DNA from: Populus alba
Taxonomy: Eukaryota > Streptophyta > Magnoliopsida > Malpighiales > Salicaceae
Assembly: GCF_005239225.2 (NCBI RefSeq)
Contig: NC_133297.1
Location: forward strand, 11,024,147 to 11,088,146
DNA length: 64,000 bases
Direction: 5' to 3'
This document shows positions 11,558 to 22,703 of this stretch, one piece after another; the stretch's first letter is position 1; the number at the start of each line of letters is the position of its first letter. The notes beneath the pieces were generated by a model. That model searched no databases. It saw only the letters and a list, made by a program, of their open reading frames with translations, and had not been told where the DNA came from. A program made the position numbers and the translations under genes.

Positions 11558-12554
11558 TGTTGACTTTTGAATGATTTTACAGATTTGAAGAAGAGATGGG
11601 ATGGGATTAATTGTTGGATGGATCTAGAAGAAGTGGGGAGCCGGGGAGAGCAAGATGATGAAGAAGAAGAACTCTAGTCTACTCCCTTCTTCGCAAGAAC
11701 AAGACAAGAAAAGCCGGCGTAAGCCACGGGGTTGGCTTTAGTTTTGTTTCTGTACTTTAATACCTTGTTTTCTTGTCTTTGCTTTGTCACCCGACATGCA
11801 TCGCTACCATCTCATAATTTGAAATTGGTGAAAAAACACACAGTTTCAGAAAGAAAATTTCAATGGTTTTAGATTTTTGGGAAAGAAGATAGGATTTTTT
11901 ATTTAGAAATATATTAAAATAATATATATTTTAAAAAAATTATTTCTAAAATCAGCATATTAAAATAATATAAAAAAAATAAAAAATAATAATTTTTTTA
12001 AAAAAACACTTTTAAAATATAAAAATTTATTTCATCACTACTGTTTAATTAATTGCTGGTCTTGCAAAATTAGCTTGTTGAAGTGAAGCTGCTTACAGGG
12101 TGTTTATTTTTAATAATAATAAAATATTTTTTATTTAAAAATATATTGAAATATATATTTTTTGAATTTCTAAAAATTTATTTTAATACTGCACATGAAT
12201 ATGAAATCAAAAAAAAAAATATAACATGAAAAATTGAAATTTTTTGTATGTTAGTAATTAGATAATGTAAGAGTAATTGATACGGGCAAATAATTGGAGA
12301 TGATGACATATGCGAGTTAGGACAAAATCCGTAGCACTTCAGTCATAGAATTTGGTCAATGTTCATATCAAGGTGTTCAATTCTATTTGCAATTATGCAC
12401 TCATTGATGCTTGCAATTTATTTGTTTGTCTCCCTGTCAATTCTATTTATCTTTCCAAGTTTTTTTTTTTAAAAAAAAACAGAGGCTAAAAAAAATTTAA
12501 AATTTATTTATAAAAAAAAATAGCATAGTTTGATGAGAAACTTAGATTTTACTG
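11558..12554. other. Upstream region of the RPK2-like gene with repeat copies
   Basis: The first ~200 bases (11558-11760) are probably the 5' leader and core promoter of the receptor kinase. From about 11870 to 12240 the sequence becomes very AT-rich and holds two copies of the dispersed family characterised by TTTATTTAGAAATATATT followed by long T and A runs. No gene is seen. Confidence 0.5.
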
Positions 12555-14654
12555 TAATGACGGAGCCAGAGTTCTTTAAACGAGAGGGTAAATTACTAAC
12601 AAATATTATATTATATAAATATTTGTTAGAAATCAATTCAAAACATATATACTAATTCATATTAAGTAAAATTATTTTAAAAATACTTTAAAAAAAAAAA
12701 ACTTATATTATAATTGTTTCTGTTCGAGTTTTCATATTTTGAAACCGCTTCATAATAACTTCATTATTAATCTTATCGAAGATATCTTTTCTTAGTGTAT
12801 ACAACCAAATTATCATTCATCCACTTATCTCTCATCCTATTCCGCAACCGACTCTTTATAATATACATAACAGAAAAAACTCTTTCCATTGTAGCAGTTA
12901 CAACTGGTAGAAGTAATGATAATTTGATAAGCATCTATACTAGTGAAAATATCAAATTCTTCTTTATTTTTATCATTTTCTCTGCAAGACTAGCAATACT
13001 TTTAATACTAGAAAACTCATAATCACCACGTAGATCAATAATATACGTATCAAGTTGATCACCAAGTACAATAAGGTCCACTATAGAGAATTCATTGGGA
13101 TAAAAATAAGTAAGACGAATAAGTTTTTCTTTGTTGAAAGTAGAAAAAGAGTCACTTGTGTTTAAACATTTCACATAAAAAAGTAACTCGTACTCGTTTC
13201 AGTAAAACGATCATCTAACTCAGTAAGTTGCATATCAATGATATTGTTAAACAATTCATAACGGAAAATGGTGTAGGTTTGTAATACCTTAAGATTTTCG
13301 CCTTGAACGCCCACGAAGCTTATATTCATCATCCATGTTTAGAATATCAATATCATGTTTGATGCAAAAGGATGACACTTCTTCCAATAAAGATTCACAA
13401 TCATTTTTTCTCATCATTTTGAATCGTTCCTTTGATGTTTTCAATAAACCCATAACATTTTCTATGTCTTGATCTTTTCTTTGTAATGCTGGTGAGAGCT
13501 CATTAATAACTTCTAGTATCCTTTTGAAACAATGAAGCATGAACATAAAATTAAATGATTCCACAATATCCATTAAAACAACTGCTTTCGTTTTCTGTTT
13601 TGAGTTCATCTCATCCTCCATTATAATCTCAAACACATTAAGAATTGATGAAAACATTACAAATAGATGAATAATTGTAACATAGTGGGAGCCCCAACGG
13701 ACATCACCATACCTTCTAAGAGAGTGTTGGGGTTGATTTCAATATGATTTTTCTTTGAACTTGATTGAGTTACATGACTTGAAGCTTTGAATGACTCTTC
13801 ATCTTTAATAGATTTACGCTTGAAATACTTGTCTAGTGATATGTTAATTTAATATGAACCTGTTGGATTTTTTTTATTATCTTTAGTGTCTACATAATAA
13901 GTAACATAACTGCACAATAATTCAATGTTATACAAAAGTCAGTTGAGTTACACAATAATTATAAAACTTTCATATGAAATTTATAGCAAAATACACATCA
14001 ATTCATCAAAATCAAAACCCATTTTAATTCATATCTATATGCATATAATAAGTATGTTGATTAAATTATACTTAATTATTTATAAACATTTGATTGAGGA
14101 ACAATGCCTAATATCTGTGTAAGAGGAACAATACTTGAAAAACATGTTTTCTACCTAATATTTTAATTACAAACAAATCAAGTGAAAATATTAAATTTCA
14201 ATAAACTACTATATCAATACAAGAGATGCCAAGAATAGTTGTCTTGCATGAATATTAATTTATTCCTTTATAATAAGAAAAGAAACATTTAATTGATTAA
14301 ATTAGGAGATTTAAATATTTATTTTGAACATATTCATATCAAAACCTTTAAATTTTCATAAATTCTAATATTTTTAATAATTAATTATAAAAAAATAAAA
14401 TTAAAATTAAACAATGAAACAAATAAAAAAAATTTATTCAAAATATAAAACAAAAAAAACAAAAAAAATTAATCGCTTAACTCAAGAGCCAAGTAAAAGA
14501 AAAGCAGGAAATGAGCTGGACATATATATAGGAGAGATACTGGGAAAGCAAAAGATAGCAACCATTCACTAAATTATTATATTAATATAAAAATTATAAA
14601 AAAAAAAAATTAAGGGGGTGATGCCCCTTTTGTCTCTAAGTGACTCCGTCACTG
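12555..14654. mobile_element. hAT-family transposon remnant
   Basis: The element is about 2.1 kb. The left end reads TAATGACGGAGCCA at 12555 and the right end, on the other strand, CAGTGACGGAGTCA ending at 14654, forming imperfect terminal inverted repeats of the kind common in plant hAT elements. Between them lie minus-strand remnants of a TTF-type/ZMYM1-like hAT transposase. The flanking 8-mers do not match convincingly, so a target-site duplication is not shown and the borders are approximate. The coding part is much shorter than a full transposase, so the element cannot be autonomous. Confidence 0.65.
12773..13838 (-). pseudogene. Degenerate hAT transposase (TTF/ZMYM1-like)
   Basis: Reading the minus strand from 13838: an N-terminal fragment (LDKYFKRKSIKDEESFKASS), then a jump at about 13722 into the C-terminal half (RYGDVRWGSHYVTIIHLFV). 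Next comes a 122-codon open stretch (13289-13657) with YKLRGRSRRKS that ends in a premature stop. Further frames at 12935-13174 and 12773-12930 carry the hAT dimerisation region (PVVTATMERVFSVMYIIKSR, then LRNRMRDKWMND). Family members normally have several hundred residues between the first two parts, so there is a large internal deletion as well as at least one stop and frameshifts. This is a dead transposase. Confidence 0.8.
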
Positions 14655-15414
14655 TTTCCTTTTATCTCTATATGGTTTCGCCACTACTTACCACGTGATT
14701 TTATAAAAACTTGTAATTTTTTATAAATTATGCTATATTTTTAATAAATTTACAGTTATATTATTTTGACAAATTCTTTTAACCATTGTGCCAGAATAAA
14801 AAAATTAAAAAAGAAGACTCTAGATTCTGCATACAAGAAAAAGATTCAGTTCAAATTAGAATAGAGAGGTAGCTCTTGGTAGATGTGTAGAGTTTGTTTG
14901 GCAATATAGTTCTGATTGTTTTTTCAAATAATTTTTCGTGTTAAAATAAATATTAATTATATTTTTTATTTTATTTTATAAAAATTATTTTTAACATCAA
15001 TTTATCAAAATAATTTAAAAAACTTTAAGAATATATTAATTTAAAATTAATAAAAATATTTAAAATTTTTTAAAAATATTTTTGAAACAAAAACTAAGAG
15101 GTTTTAAAGTTAATTCTCTGTTTGTCACTCACAGGACTGCATGCAAGTCGTCGATAGGCGGTGAGGAACGGCATCTGGAAAAAGCTCCTGGTTTTGTCTC
15201 TGTTTCATTTTGCTCTTTACGAGGACATAGCTTCAGTAAACTGTGATGGTGGCCAAGGAGCAGCTGTCGTCAACTTTTTTATTTTTTATTTTTATATTTA
15301 TATTTAATTTTTAAATTTTTTATACAATTGTTGCGGATCTTCCTAGCGAAACTCCTGTTGAGGTAGGAATTGAGCAAATGTTGTTGTGTTTGCTGTTATG
15401 TTGTGGGTTATTTT
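14655..15414. other. AT-rich spacer
   Basis: No gene is seen. A copy of the dispersed AT-rich repeat family lies at about 14890-15100. The segment 15120-15370 is less AT-rich and contains no open frame that I recognise. Confidence 0.4.
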
Positions 15415-16045
15415 TTAAAAGTTTTTTTATTTAAAATATATTAAAATTATTTTTTATTTTTAAAATATATACATCAAAATCATAAACAAAACACCAAAAG
15501 AAATCAAAATTTTCTAAGAAAAATTAATTGTTAAAACAGCTTTCAAAAGCACGAATTTTCTACGTTCAAATCATTCATATGTGTACTTAAAATGTTCTTC
15601 CTTTCAACTATTTAATAAGTGGTAAAATAGTAATAGTTTAAGACTAAAGAATTTGTTCTCTTTATCGTTTTAAGTTCAAATTTTGTGATTACTAATATAA
15701 TGATTGCTAGAGATTTATATGATCGTTTTAAGATATTTTTTTTAAAAATATTTTTTATTTAAAATAGATTAAAATTATTTTTTTATTTTAAAATACACAT
15801 CAAAATCATACACAAAACACTAAAAAAATTCAAAATTTTCTAAAAAAATTAATTTTTAAAGTAGCTTTCAAAAGCACGAATTCTATGCGTTCAAATCATC
15901 CATATATGTTCTCAAATGTTCCTCCTTTTACTATCTAGTAAATAATTTAGTGGTAAAATCTTGAGATCAAAGAGTTTGTTTCTCATGTTGTCTCAAGTTT
16001 AAACCTTGTGATTATTAATATGATGGTTACTAAAAGTTTATATAA
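15415..16045. repeat. Tandem duplication, ~310-bp unit
   Basis: Two adjacent units, about 15415-15730 and 15731-16045, align over their whole length. Shared anchors are ACATCAAAATCATA, TTCAAAATTTTCTA or its variant, AGCTTTCAAAAGCACGAATT, CGTTCAAATCAT, GTTCCTCCTTT or its variant, AGTGGTAAAAT and TTGTGATTA. Each unit ends with a stretch resembling the A-box/B-box region of a tRNA-derived SINE (AGTGGTAAAAT... then CAAGTTTAAACCTTGTG). Their divergence shows an old duplication. Confidence 0.7.
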
Positions 16046-16669
16046 TTTTTAATTTTAAAATTTGTAAAATTAATCAAAGTATACACAAATTAGTTTGAGC
16101 ATGAATATTAATTAAAAAAAAAAAAGACTCCTTGTTTGGATTCTAAATCATCATCTTACGTGAAGAAAAAAGAAAAAGAAGAAAAAAGAGCATCTGGAGA
16201 GGCTTTTGCAGTTAAGAAAAAGATGCGATTGAGCGTGGAGATGTCTGCGTATGAAAGGACTTTATGTGACTGTGATTTATCCTTTGACTGGAAGCCTGTT
16301 GGATCGAAATGATTGCAGCAATCCAGCCTTGCTTTTCATTTGACTATTTCAGTCCCTCTTTCCAATAAAAACTCTGTGGCTTTAAGGTATTTTCGGTATA
16401 CTTTCATGGCTCCAGGAAATAAAATCTCACATTTTAACACTCTCATTCCATTTTATTTTATTTCTACAAGTATTCACAATTTATTATTTTCTTGCAGGTT
16501 TATTTCTTTATTCTTACAGATTTTCACTCACGTTTATAGCTTTATAATAAATGGTTGGTTTACAACTTTTGCTGTAATTTTTTTAAAACCTTTTATTTTA
16601 TTTGTTTTGTATATTTTTATATAACTTCTTTTTTATGTGAAACCTTCACAGCAGGTGAATCAGCTGGCA

Positions 16670-17260
16670 AGTTAGATTAATGCAGGTTGTTTTATTTATT
16701 TTTATATTTTTTATTTTTTATAATTAAAAATTAAATTTCATAATTTATTTTGACTTGTTTTTTTTTTTGAGGTTATTTTTAGTCTTATGATCAAAGTTGC
16801 AGATTTGAGAGGTTAACTTGAATTAAATCAAGTTGTTTTTTTATTTGTTCTATGAAGTTATTTCGGTCTTATAACCTTGATCATGAGTTTTGATGGATTG
16901 ACTCTGGTTGTTTTTTTTTTATATATATTTTTAAAATCTTATTCTTTAATATTAGATTGATTGGAGATTGAGATTTGTAATTTATTTTAATTTGTTTTTC
17001 ATGATGTTACTTTAGTCTATGACCCGATTCATAAGTTTAACAGGTTAACTCATGTTTTTTTTTAATTAAATTTTTTAAAATTAAATTGATTGAGAATTAT
17101 GTTTTATAATTTATTTTGTATAAGGTTATCATAATCTCATAACTAGAATAGTAAATTTAATACGAATTAATCCAATATGTTATATTTTACTATTAAAAAA
17201 AATTATCTTGAAATTATTTTAATCAAATTATTTTTTTATAAATCACATATATTATTCATA
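16670..17260 (-). repeat. Array of degenerate ~160-bp units
   Basis: At least three loosely repeated units, each with a form of GATCATGAGTTTGA / GGTTAACTTGAAT followed by a T-rich tract, an ATTGATTGAGAAT-type segment and TTTATAATTTATTTTG. Read on the minus strand, the same units recur at 45600-46150, so this is a dispersed repeat that is itself internally tandem. No coding capacity was seen. Confidence 0.55.
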
Positions 17261-17811
17261 TAAAATTAATCATATTTTACTAAATAAACTCTCATATAAT
17301 TTAAGACATTTGAACTTTTGTTTTCACATTCAAGAAAAATTTAACTCTACATGCGCGGGTTAATCATATCTAGTTGTTAGTTAGTTACAATAGCTAGTGG
17401 GAGTGAGGAAAATAGAGCAGTCGCAATATATAACGAGTACAAGCACACCTCAGTTGGCCGTTGGAGAAGGCGCGAGTCGCGAGAGAGAGGGTCGCGGGAA
17501 AAAGAAAAGATTGTGCATGGCATCTGGGTTTTGTCTTTTGTTTTGTCCTTGTGACTATACAAGGTAAAGTTCTTCACTTTTTCTTTGAAATTGTACATCG
17601 CATCTGGGTTTTGTTTGGTTTCGATGGAAGTAACTTCCTTTTTCTGAAAGATTTGAAAGAGATTATATGTGTAAGTTTTTGTTTTCATTTTCTAGCTTTA
17701 TAAAAAATACTTTCTTCCTTCAAATTTATGTTCTGAATAGGTTCTTGATTAGAAATCTAGCTTCTTCTTTTTTTCTTTTTTTTTGCCAGACTGAGTTTTG
17801 TAGAGGAGCAA

Positions 17812-18485
17812 ATGGCAATAACACTGAACAACGGATTCCAGATGCTAATAATTGTCTTAGGTGTATGGCGGATGGAAGGGAAAGAAATCAGAAACCTCAT
17901 TATTAATCCTATCAAGCTTGGCTACCGTCATTTTGATTGTGTTGGTACCTCTCTCCCTTACTCTTTCTTGTTTTTGATCACTTTTTTTTTCTGGGTTCAT
18001 GGTTTGATCCTCATAGCTGTGAAAGTATACCAGCATTTTTGGGTTCTTGATTGATGAAATCCACATGGGTTTTTGCTAGTTATCAATAGAGTTCTTGTCT
18101 TTGTGGAAAATGAGGAGCCTTGCTTGATTTTATTGCTTTTTTCTCAAGATAACTAGCGTGTTTAGAAAATTTGAGACAATCGGTTTATTTGGTAAATTTT
18201 GTTTTGAGGAGTTTCTGTTTTGTGGTTGCAGCTGATCACAAGAGTGAAGCAATGATAGGGGAGGTGTTAGCCGAAGCTTTCAAAACAGGGCTTGCTAAGA
18301 GGGAGGATCTTTTCATCACTACCAAGGTTTAGTTTAATCACAGATTTTAACACTCGCATGATCTCATTCTGGTTTATTATCAAGTGATTTTGCATAATGG
18401 TGGTTGTTTTTCTTGCTTTCCACCTGGTTTTCAGCTATGGAATTCAGATCATGGACATGTTGTTAGGCCTCCAAGTATAGTTTAA
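17812..18485 (+). pseudogene. Truncated aldo-keto reductase (sorbitol-6-P dehydrogenase-like)
   Basis: Three exons resemble the start of plant NADP-dependent D-sorbitol-6-phosphate dehydrogenase / aldose-6-phosphate reductase: 17812-17944 (MAITLNNGFQM..., with LGVWRMEGKEI and KLGYRHFDC), 18232-18326 (ADHKSEAMIGEVLAEAFKTG... ending DLFITTK) and from 18435 (LWNSDHGHVV). After that the sequence departs from the family and stops at 18485, giving about 85 residues against roughly 310 normally. The NADPH-binding C-terminal two thirds and most of the barrel are absent. Substitutions sit in conserved places (for example Leu for Pro in FQMLII). The catalytic Asp is kept (FDC) but the usual Tyr of the ADYKNE-type motif is His. 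Repeat sequence begins at the break. It could be transcribed but cannot encode a working enzyme. Confidence 0.8.
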
Positions 18486-18638
18486 ATAGGCTTTAGAGGC
18501 CGTTTGATAATGAGGTTGCGAAACATAGATATAACCTGTTTGGTAAAGAAAAAAACACAATTTATTGTTTATAGATCCCACATGTTTTTGCATCTAAAAC
18601 GCAAGGGAAAGAAAAGCAAGTAATTGTTGCTTCTTGCG

Positions 18639-18686
18639 CACTGTTCATGCTAATTAATTAGCATGAATGAATTAGCATGAACAGTG
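18639..18686. repeat. Perfect 17-bp inverted repeat
   Basis: CACTGTTCATGCTAATT at 18639-18655 is exactly reverse-complementary to AATTAGCATGAACAGTG at 18670-18686, with a 14-base loop. The core AATTAGCATGAA also occurs a third time within the loop. It lies in repeat-like DNA just beyond the break of the aldo-keto reductase stub. Confidence 0.85.
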
Positions 18687-18789
18687 TAGCATGACTGAAT
18701 AGTGCAACCAGCTCCATTGTTCCGATTAAAAGCTCAAAATACATTGAACTAGGTCTGAAAATAATTGTGTTTTATTTCAAAAAAAATTA

Positions 18790-21260
18790 GTGTTTAATAT
18801 TATTTAATAATACTACACAAATTAAATAAAGATCATTTGATGATATAGCATTTGTAGAATTTGGTGCTTAATGCATGTTCTTTTACAAAACCAATTTCCT
18901 CAATCCTGTGAAACCATTTCATATAAAATAAATCAATTTCGATTCTTGACATTATTTCTGCTTCTGTTATAACAAAAAATTCTCTTTTTATCTAGAAAAG
19001 ACTTGTATAAAAAATTATGATTTTACATATATGGACAATTTCTTAATATTTTGTTCATTTACAACAAAATATTTTATTTGTACGATGGTAAAAAATATCA
19101 TCTTATTTTAAAAAAAATTATTTCACCAATCGAGTAACAGGTATTTAACATATTCATACCTAATGAAGCTTGCACAAATCTTTTAAATTGCAATGGAATC
19201 AAAAGTTTTTATTTACCTGAAGCGAAGCGAAGCCAATTTCATTTTCATTGATCAAGTCAAAAAAAATAAAATTAAAATATCTCGTGAGTGAAAGCCTGTT
19301 CTTTCTTATCGATCTTCAAAAAGAATAAAAATAAAGGCTTGGGCCCATCAAATAAACTTCGTAGCTCCATCACTACTTGGGTCGCATCGCCTGCAGGTCC
19401 AGTCTTCTCCCTTTCCCTTTCGAGGTTTTTTTATTAAAAAGTTTTTCCTAAGAATTGGAAAAACAAACCATTATTTGTAAATTCCCCACACAACCCTTTT
19501 CAAAAACGATTAATGATATATTTCTTGCTTTTGGATTAAACATAAATATCCAGTAATTATAAATTATGATGAATAAATGAATAAATAGAAGAAGATAAAA
19601 AACATTACCGGTCCATAATTATTATAGTAGCATTTTTAGCTAGTTTAGCTATGCTGTTGTGCCTTGTTTTTGCTAAAATTTATTATTTTTTATGTTTTTT
19701 TTAATTATTTTTAATTTATGATATTAAAAATAAATTTTAAAAAATAAAAAAATATATATTATTTTAATATATTTCCAAACAAAGCTAAAAACTTTTAACA
19801 ATTACAAATATATTAATATTAAAAATAAAAATAAAAAATCAAAATTTTTTTTTATTTTAATATATTTTCAAATAAAATACTATTTTAAAAAATATTCTCC
19901 ATCGAAATGTCAAATATCCTCCACGTTGAAGTAGGAGCAATGTCAACATAGCTGTCTGGTGGGGATAGCAACCCCACATCTCCACTTCGTCTTTCTTTCT
20001 TTCTTTTATTCTCTGTATAATTATTGTACATATACACAAGCTGACTCAGTATATGCCTGCATAGTCTACTCTGCGGTACTATTATTTGTTTACTGTACAA
20101 GAATATACGTATAAAAACGTATTTTGTTGTATAAAATATAAATTCCATCGTAGCTGGTCTTTGTTCTAATCTAACCGAGGCATTTGTTATATTGTTGATA
20201 TATTTATGAGAAAACCCAGATCCAACCCCTAACTTATGATCCAATTATCTATCGAGTCTCAAACTTTTTTATTTTACCAATTTCATCCCAAACACAATCA
20301 ACATTAGCCCCGCCCTCGTCGTTCCATTGTCAATGCCATCCGATTTACATGTGATCATTAAATGCTTCCATACAAAGCACTCAAATATACATAACATCAA
20401 AGTATATTGTCTTTTTTTTTTTCCTTCTATTTTATCATGATTTTTAAAGTTTAAAACTGTTATTTAAGAAGCTTATTTTATTTTATTTTAAAGTGGAAAC
20501 ACTAATCATGCATACACATGACACATGCATGCAAAATTAGATCGAGATTGATGAGGTGGAAGTCGAAGACAATAATAAACAAAGAATGTATAATTTGTAA
20601 TGAGCGAAAGAAACTGTAAATGTGAATTCTAATTTTACAAGTTTATTCCTTTTAAAATAATAATAATAATAATAATACATTCTATTTTCACAGATTTATA
20701 AAGTTTTTAATAAATTAGAAATCCTATCTCAATTAAAAAATAAAAACAAAATTTTTAAAATAACAAGAAAACAATTATAGAATCTAAAACCAACCCCAAA
20801 ACAAAATTTTTAAAATTTAAAAACTTTATGATCATAATAACGATTCCCTAATTACTTAAAAAAAAATAATATTTGAATATTTTTGTAAAAAATCAATTAC
20901 GAATGAATAAGTAAATAAAATTTAAATTTTTTTAAGTTATCATTATAATATGATGCGACCAGATTTTTTGGATCTAGACTTGTCTTCCTTAGAATATAAA
21001 TAAACTTAGTAAACTATCCATGTAATTTATATAGAGTAAATTTTATTTATTTACACGTTACTGTTTATAATCATCCGTTACAGAAAGCTCGAATAATAAT
21101 TGCAAGTGTAGTCGCCAGCCATGGATGGACGGATGGATGAATAACATTGGTTAATATGTTTGAAACAAAACTGATAGATAAAAAGAAAAGGGTTGTTTAT
21201 GAATCCTTAAATTAATGTCGTTGCTTGTACTTGTAGTGAATCTGTTGCAGACAGACAGGC
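18790..21260. other. Gene-free AT-rich spacer
   Basis: I see no gene. A copy of the dispersed AT-rich family lies at about 19660-19870, and an ATA-type microsatellite at 20658-20677. The stretch 19900-20300 is less AT-rich and has short frames on the minus strand without recognisable protein. 21100-21260 precedes the receptor-like kinase region. Confidence 0.45.
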
Positions 21261-21431
21261 AGGAAAGATGGGATGGGATGAGAAGGGCATCCATGTACAG
21301 GGACTAACTAGGGCATACAATCTCTTATTACAACTTGCAGCAGCTAGCAGACAACAATTATACTGCTTTACAGCCCACACAAAAATAAACCACTACAGTT
21401 CTACTTCTACGGCAGCACCGGCAGCACCAGC

Positions 21432-21447
21432 AATAATAATAATAATT

Positions 21448-21479
<32 letters not shown>

Positions 21480-21493
21480 CTCTCTCTCTCTCT
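21432..21493. repeat. AAT and CT microsatellites
   Basis: An imperfect (AAT)n tract of about 50 bases is followed directly by a (CT)n tract. They lie upstream of the kinase gene, in what may be its distal promoter. Any protein read through them is low-complexity and not real. Confidence 0.85.
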
Positions 21494-22641
21494 ATCTCAC
21501 TCTGTCTATTTCTTATTCATCTTCATCGTCATCTTCTTTCCTTGTTCTTTTTTTTTTCCCTTGGTATTGTTAATTACGTCAAGACTTTTTCCAGTAAGAA
21601 TATGGGGTTTTATTTATTCATTTAATTAAATATTCTTTGTTGTATATAATAAAGAATTATTTGTGATTTAGACTTTTTAGAGCGATGGAGTTTTGTGTTT
21701 GAGTTTGGTAGTGAGGGTGAGGGAGTAATAGAAGGAAGTAGTAATAAACCACCTCTTCCCTGGTCGCGTTGTCGGCGCGAGGTCACTTTCTGTCGGCAAT
21801 GTCTGTACTGTATCCAACGATGATTCTCAACTTTATTATTTATTAATATTATTTTTAAAGGGAAAAGGTACAGCAAGCTGCTGATTGGTTTCGGATTTTT
21901 CCTTGCTTAATCAGTCGTAGTTTGTTTGTTGTAGACCACACCTTGAAGCTGTGTTCATCTTCACAACTGGGGTTTGTTTCTTTGTTGTTGTTGTTTTTTT
22001 TTTTTTTTGAGAATTTGTTGCTGGGAATGTGGGGTGATTTTTTAATTTGGTGATTGTGCTATTGGAGCCCTGACTCAATTTGTCACTGGCAAATGAAGCT
22101 GAGGTTTCTGGGGATCTGGCTGCATAATTTATCTGTGAATACAGGTTTGGAGATTTCAGATTCCATTTATTTTCATGTCTTTCATTCTTTTTAATCTCAA
22201 GGAGTTTCAGTTTTGACACATTTCTCGTTTCTTTTGCTAGTCTGCTAAGTAGCATTTGTTGGTTCTCAATGAATTTGATAGTGTGTTTAATTTAATTAGT
22301 TAGGGTTTAACCATATGATTAGAATACTGGAGATTTCCTCTCGAAGGTTACTATTTTTCATTAATGCATTTGTCTTTGCCTCCTTTACCTATTGGGATTC
22401 AACTTTTCGCGCAGCTCACTTATTTTCAACAGAAATTGTCTTTATGGTTGACTTAAAAGAAGATCTTTTTCAGGGACTAGATGACTGTTTGACTAAACGA
22501 AATATCAATTCCTGCACCAATGTCGTTGCGTTATGTGTTTCTGTCATCCATGGTTATATGGATTGTTGAATGCTGCTTGTTTATGAGGTGGCATTTTCTT
22601 TTCTTCATTATTGCTTATCTGCCTTTCCTTTTCCAGGTTCC

Positions 22642-22686
22642 ATGTATATTGTCTCATATTCGACTAAAACCTTACAGCATAGCTGA
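22642..22686 (+). promoter_or_regulatory. Upstream ORF in the kinase 5' leader
   Basis: A 14-codon frame (MYIVSYSTKTLQHS, then TGA) sits 17 bases before the kinase start codon. It follows a good acceptor at 22631-22636 (TTCCAG), so it is probably in the leader exon. A plausible leader donor lies near 22144. Such uORFs can lower translation of the main frame; that effect here is an inference. Confidence 0.45.
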
Positions 22687-22703
22687 AGCGGTTCCCATAC
22701 CAG

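Noticed and set aside
9759..11570. Long plus-strand open frames across the receptor kinase gene
   Set aside because: They are antisense shadows of the 1065-codon minus-strand frame.
12547..14662. 8-bp target-site duplication of the hAT remnant
   Set aside because: Flanking 8-mers TTTTACTG and TTTCCTTT match at too few positions to count.
21268..21573. 101-codon frame upstream of the kinase
   Set aside because: It reads through AAT and CT microsatellites; the protein is low complexity.
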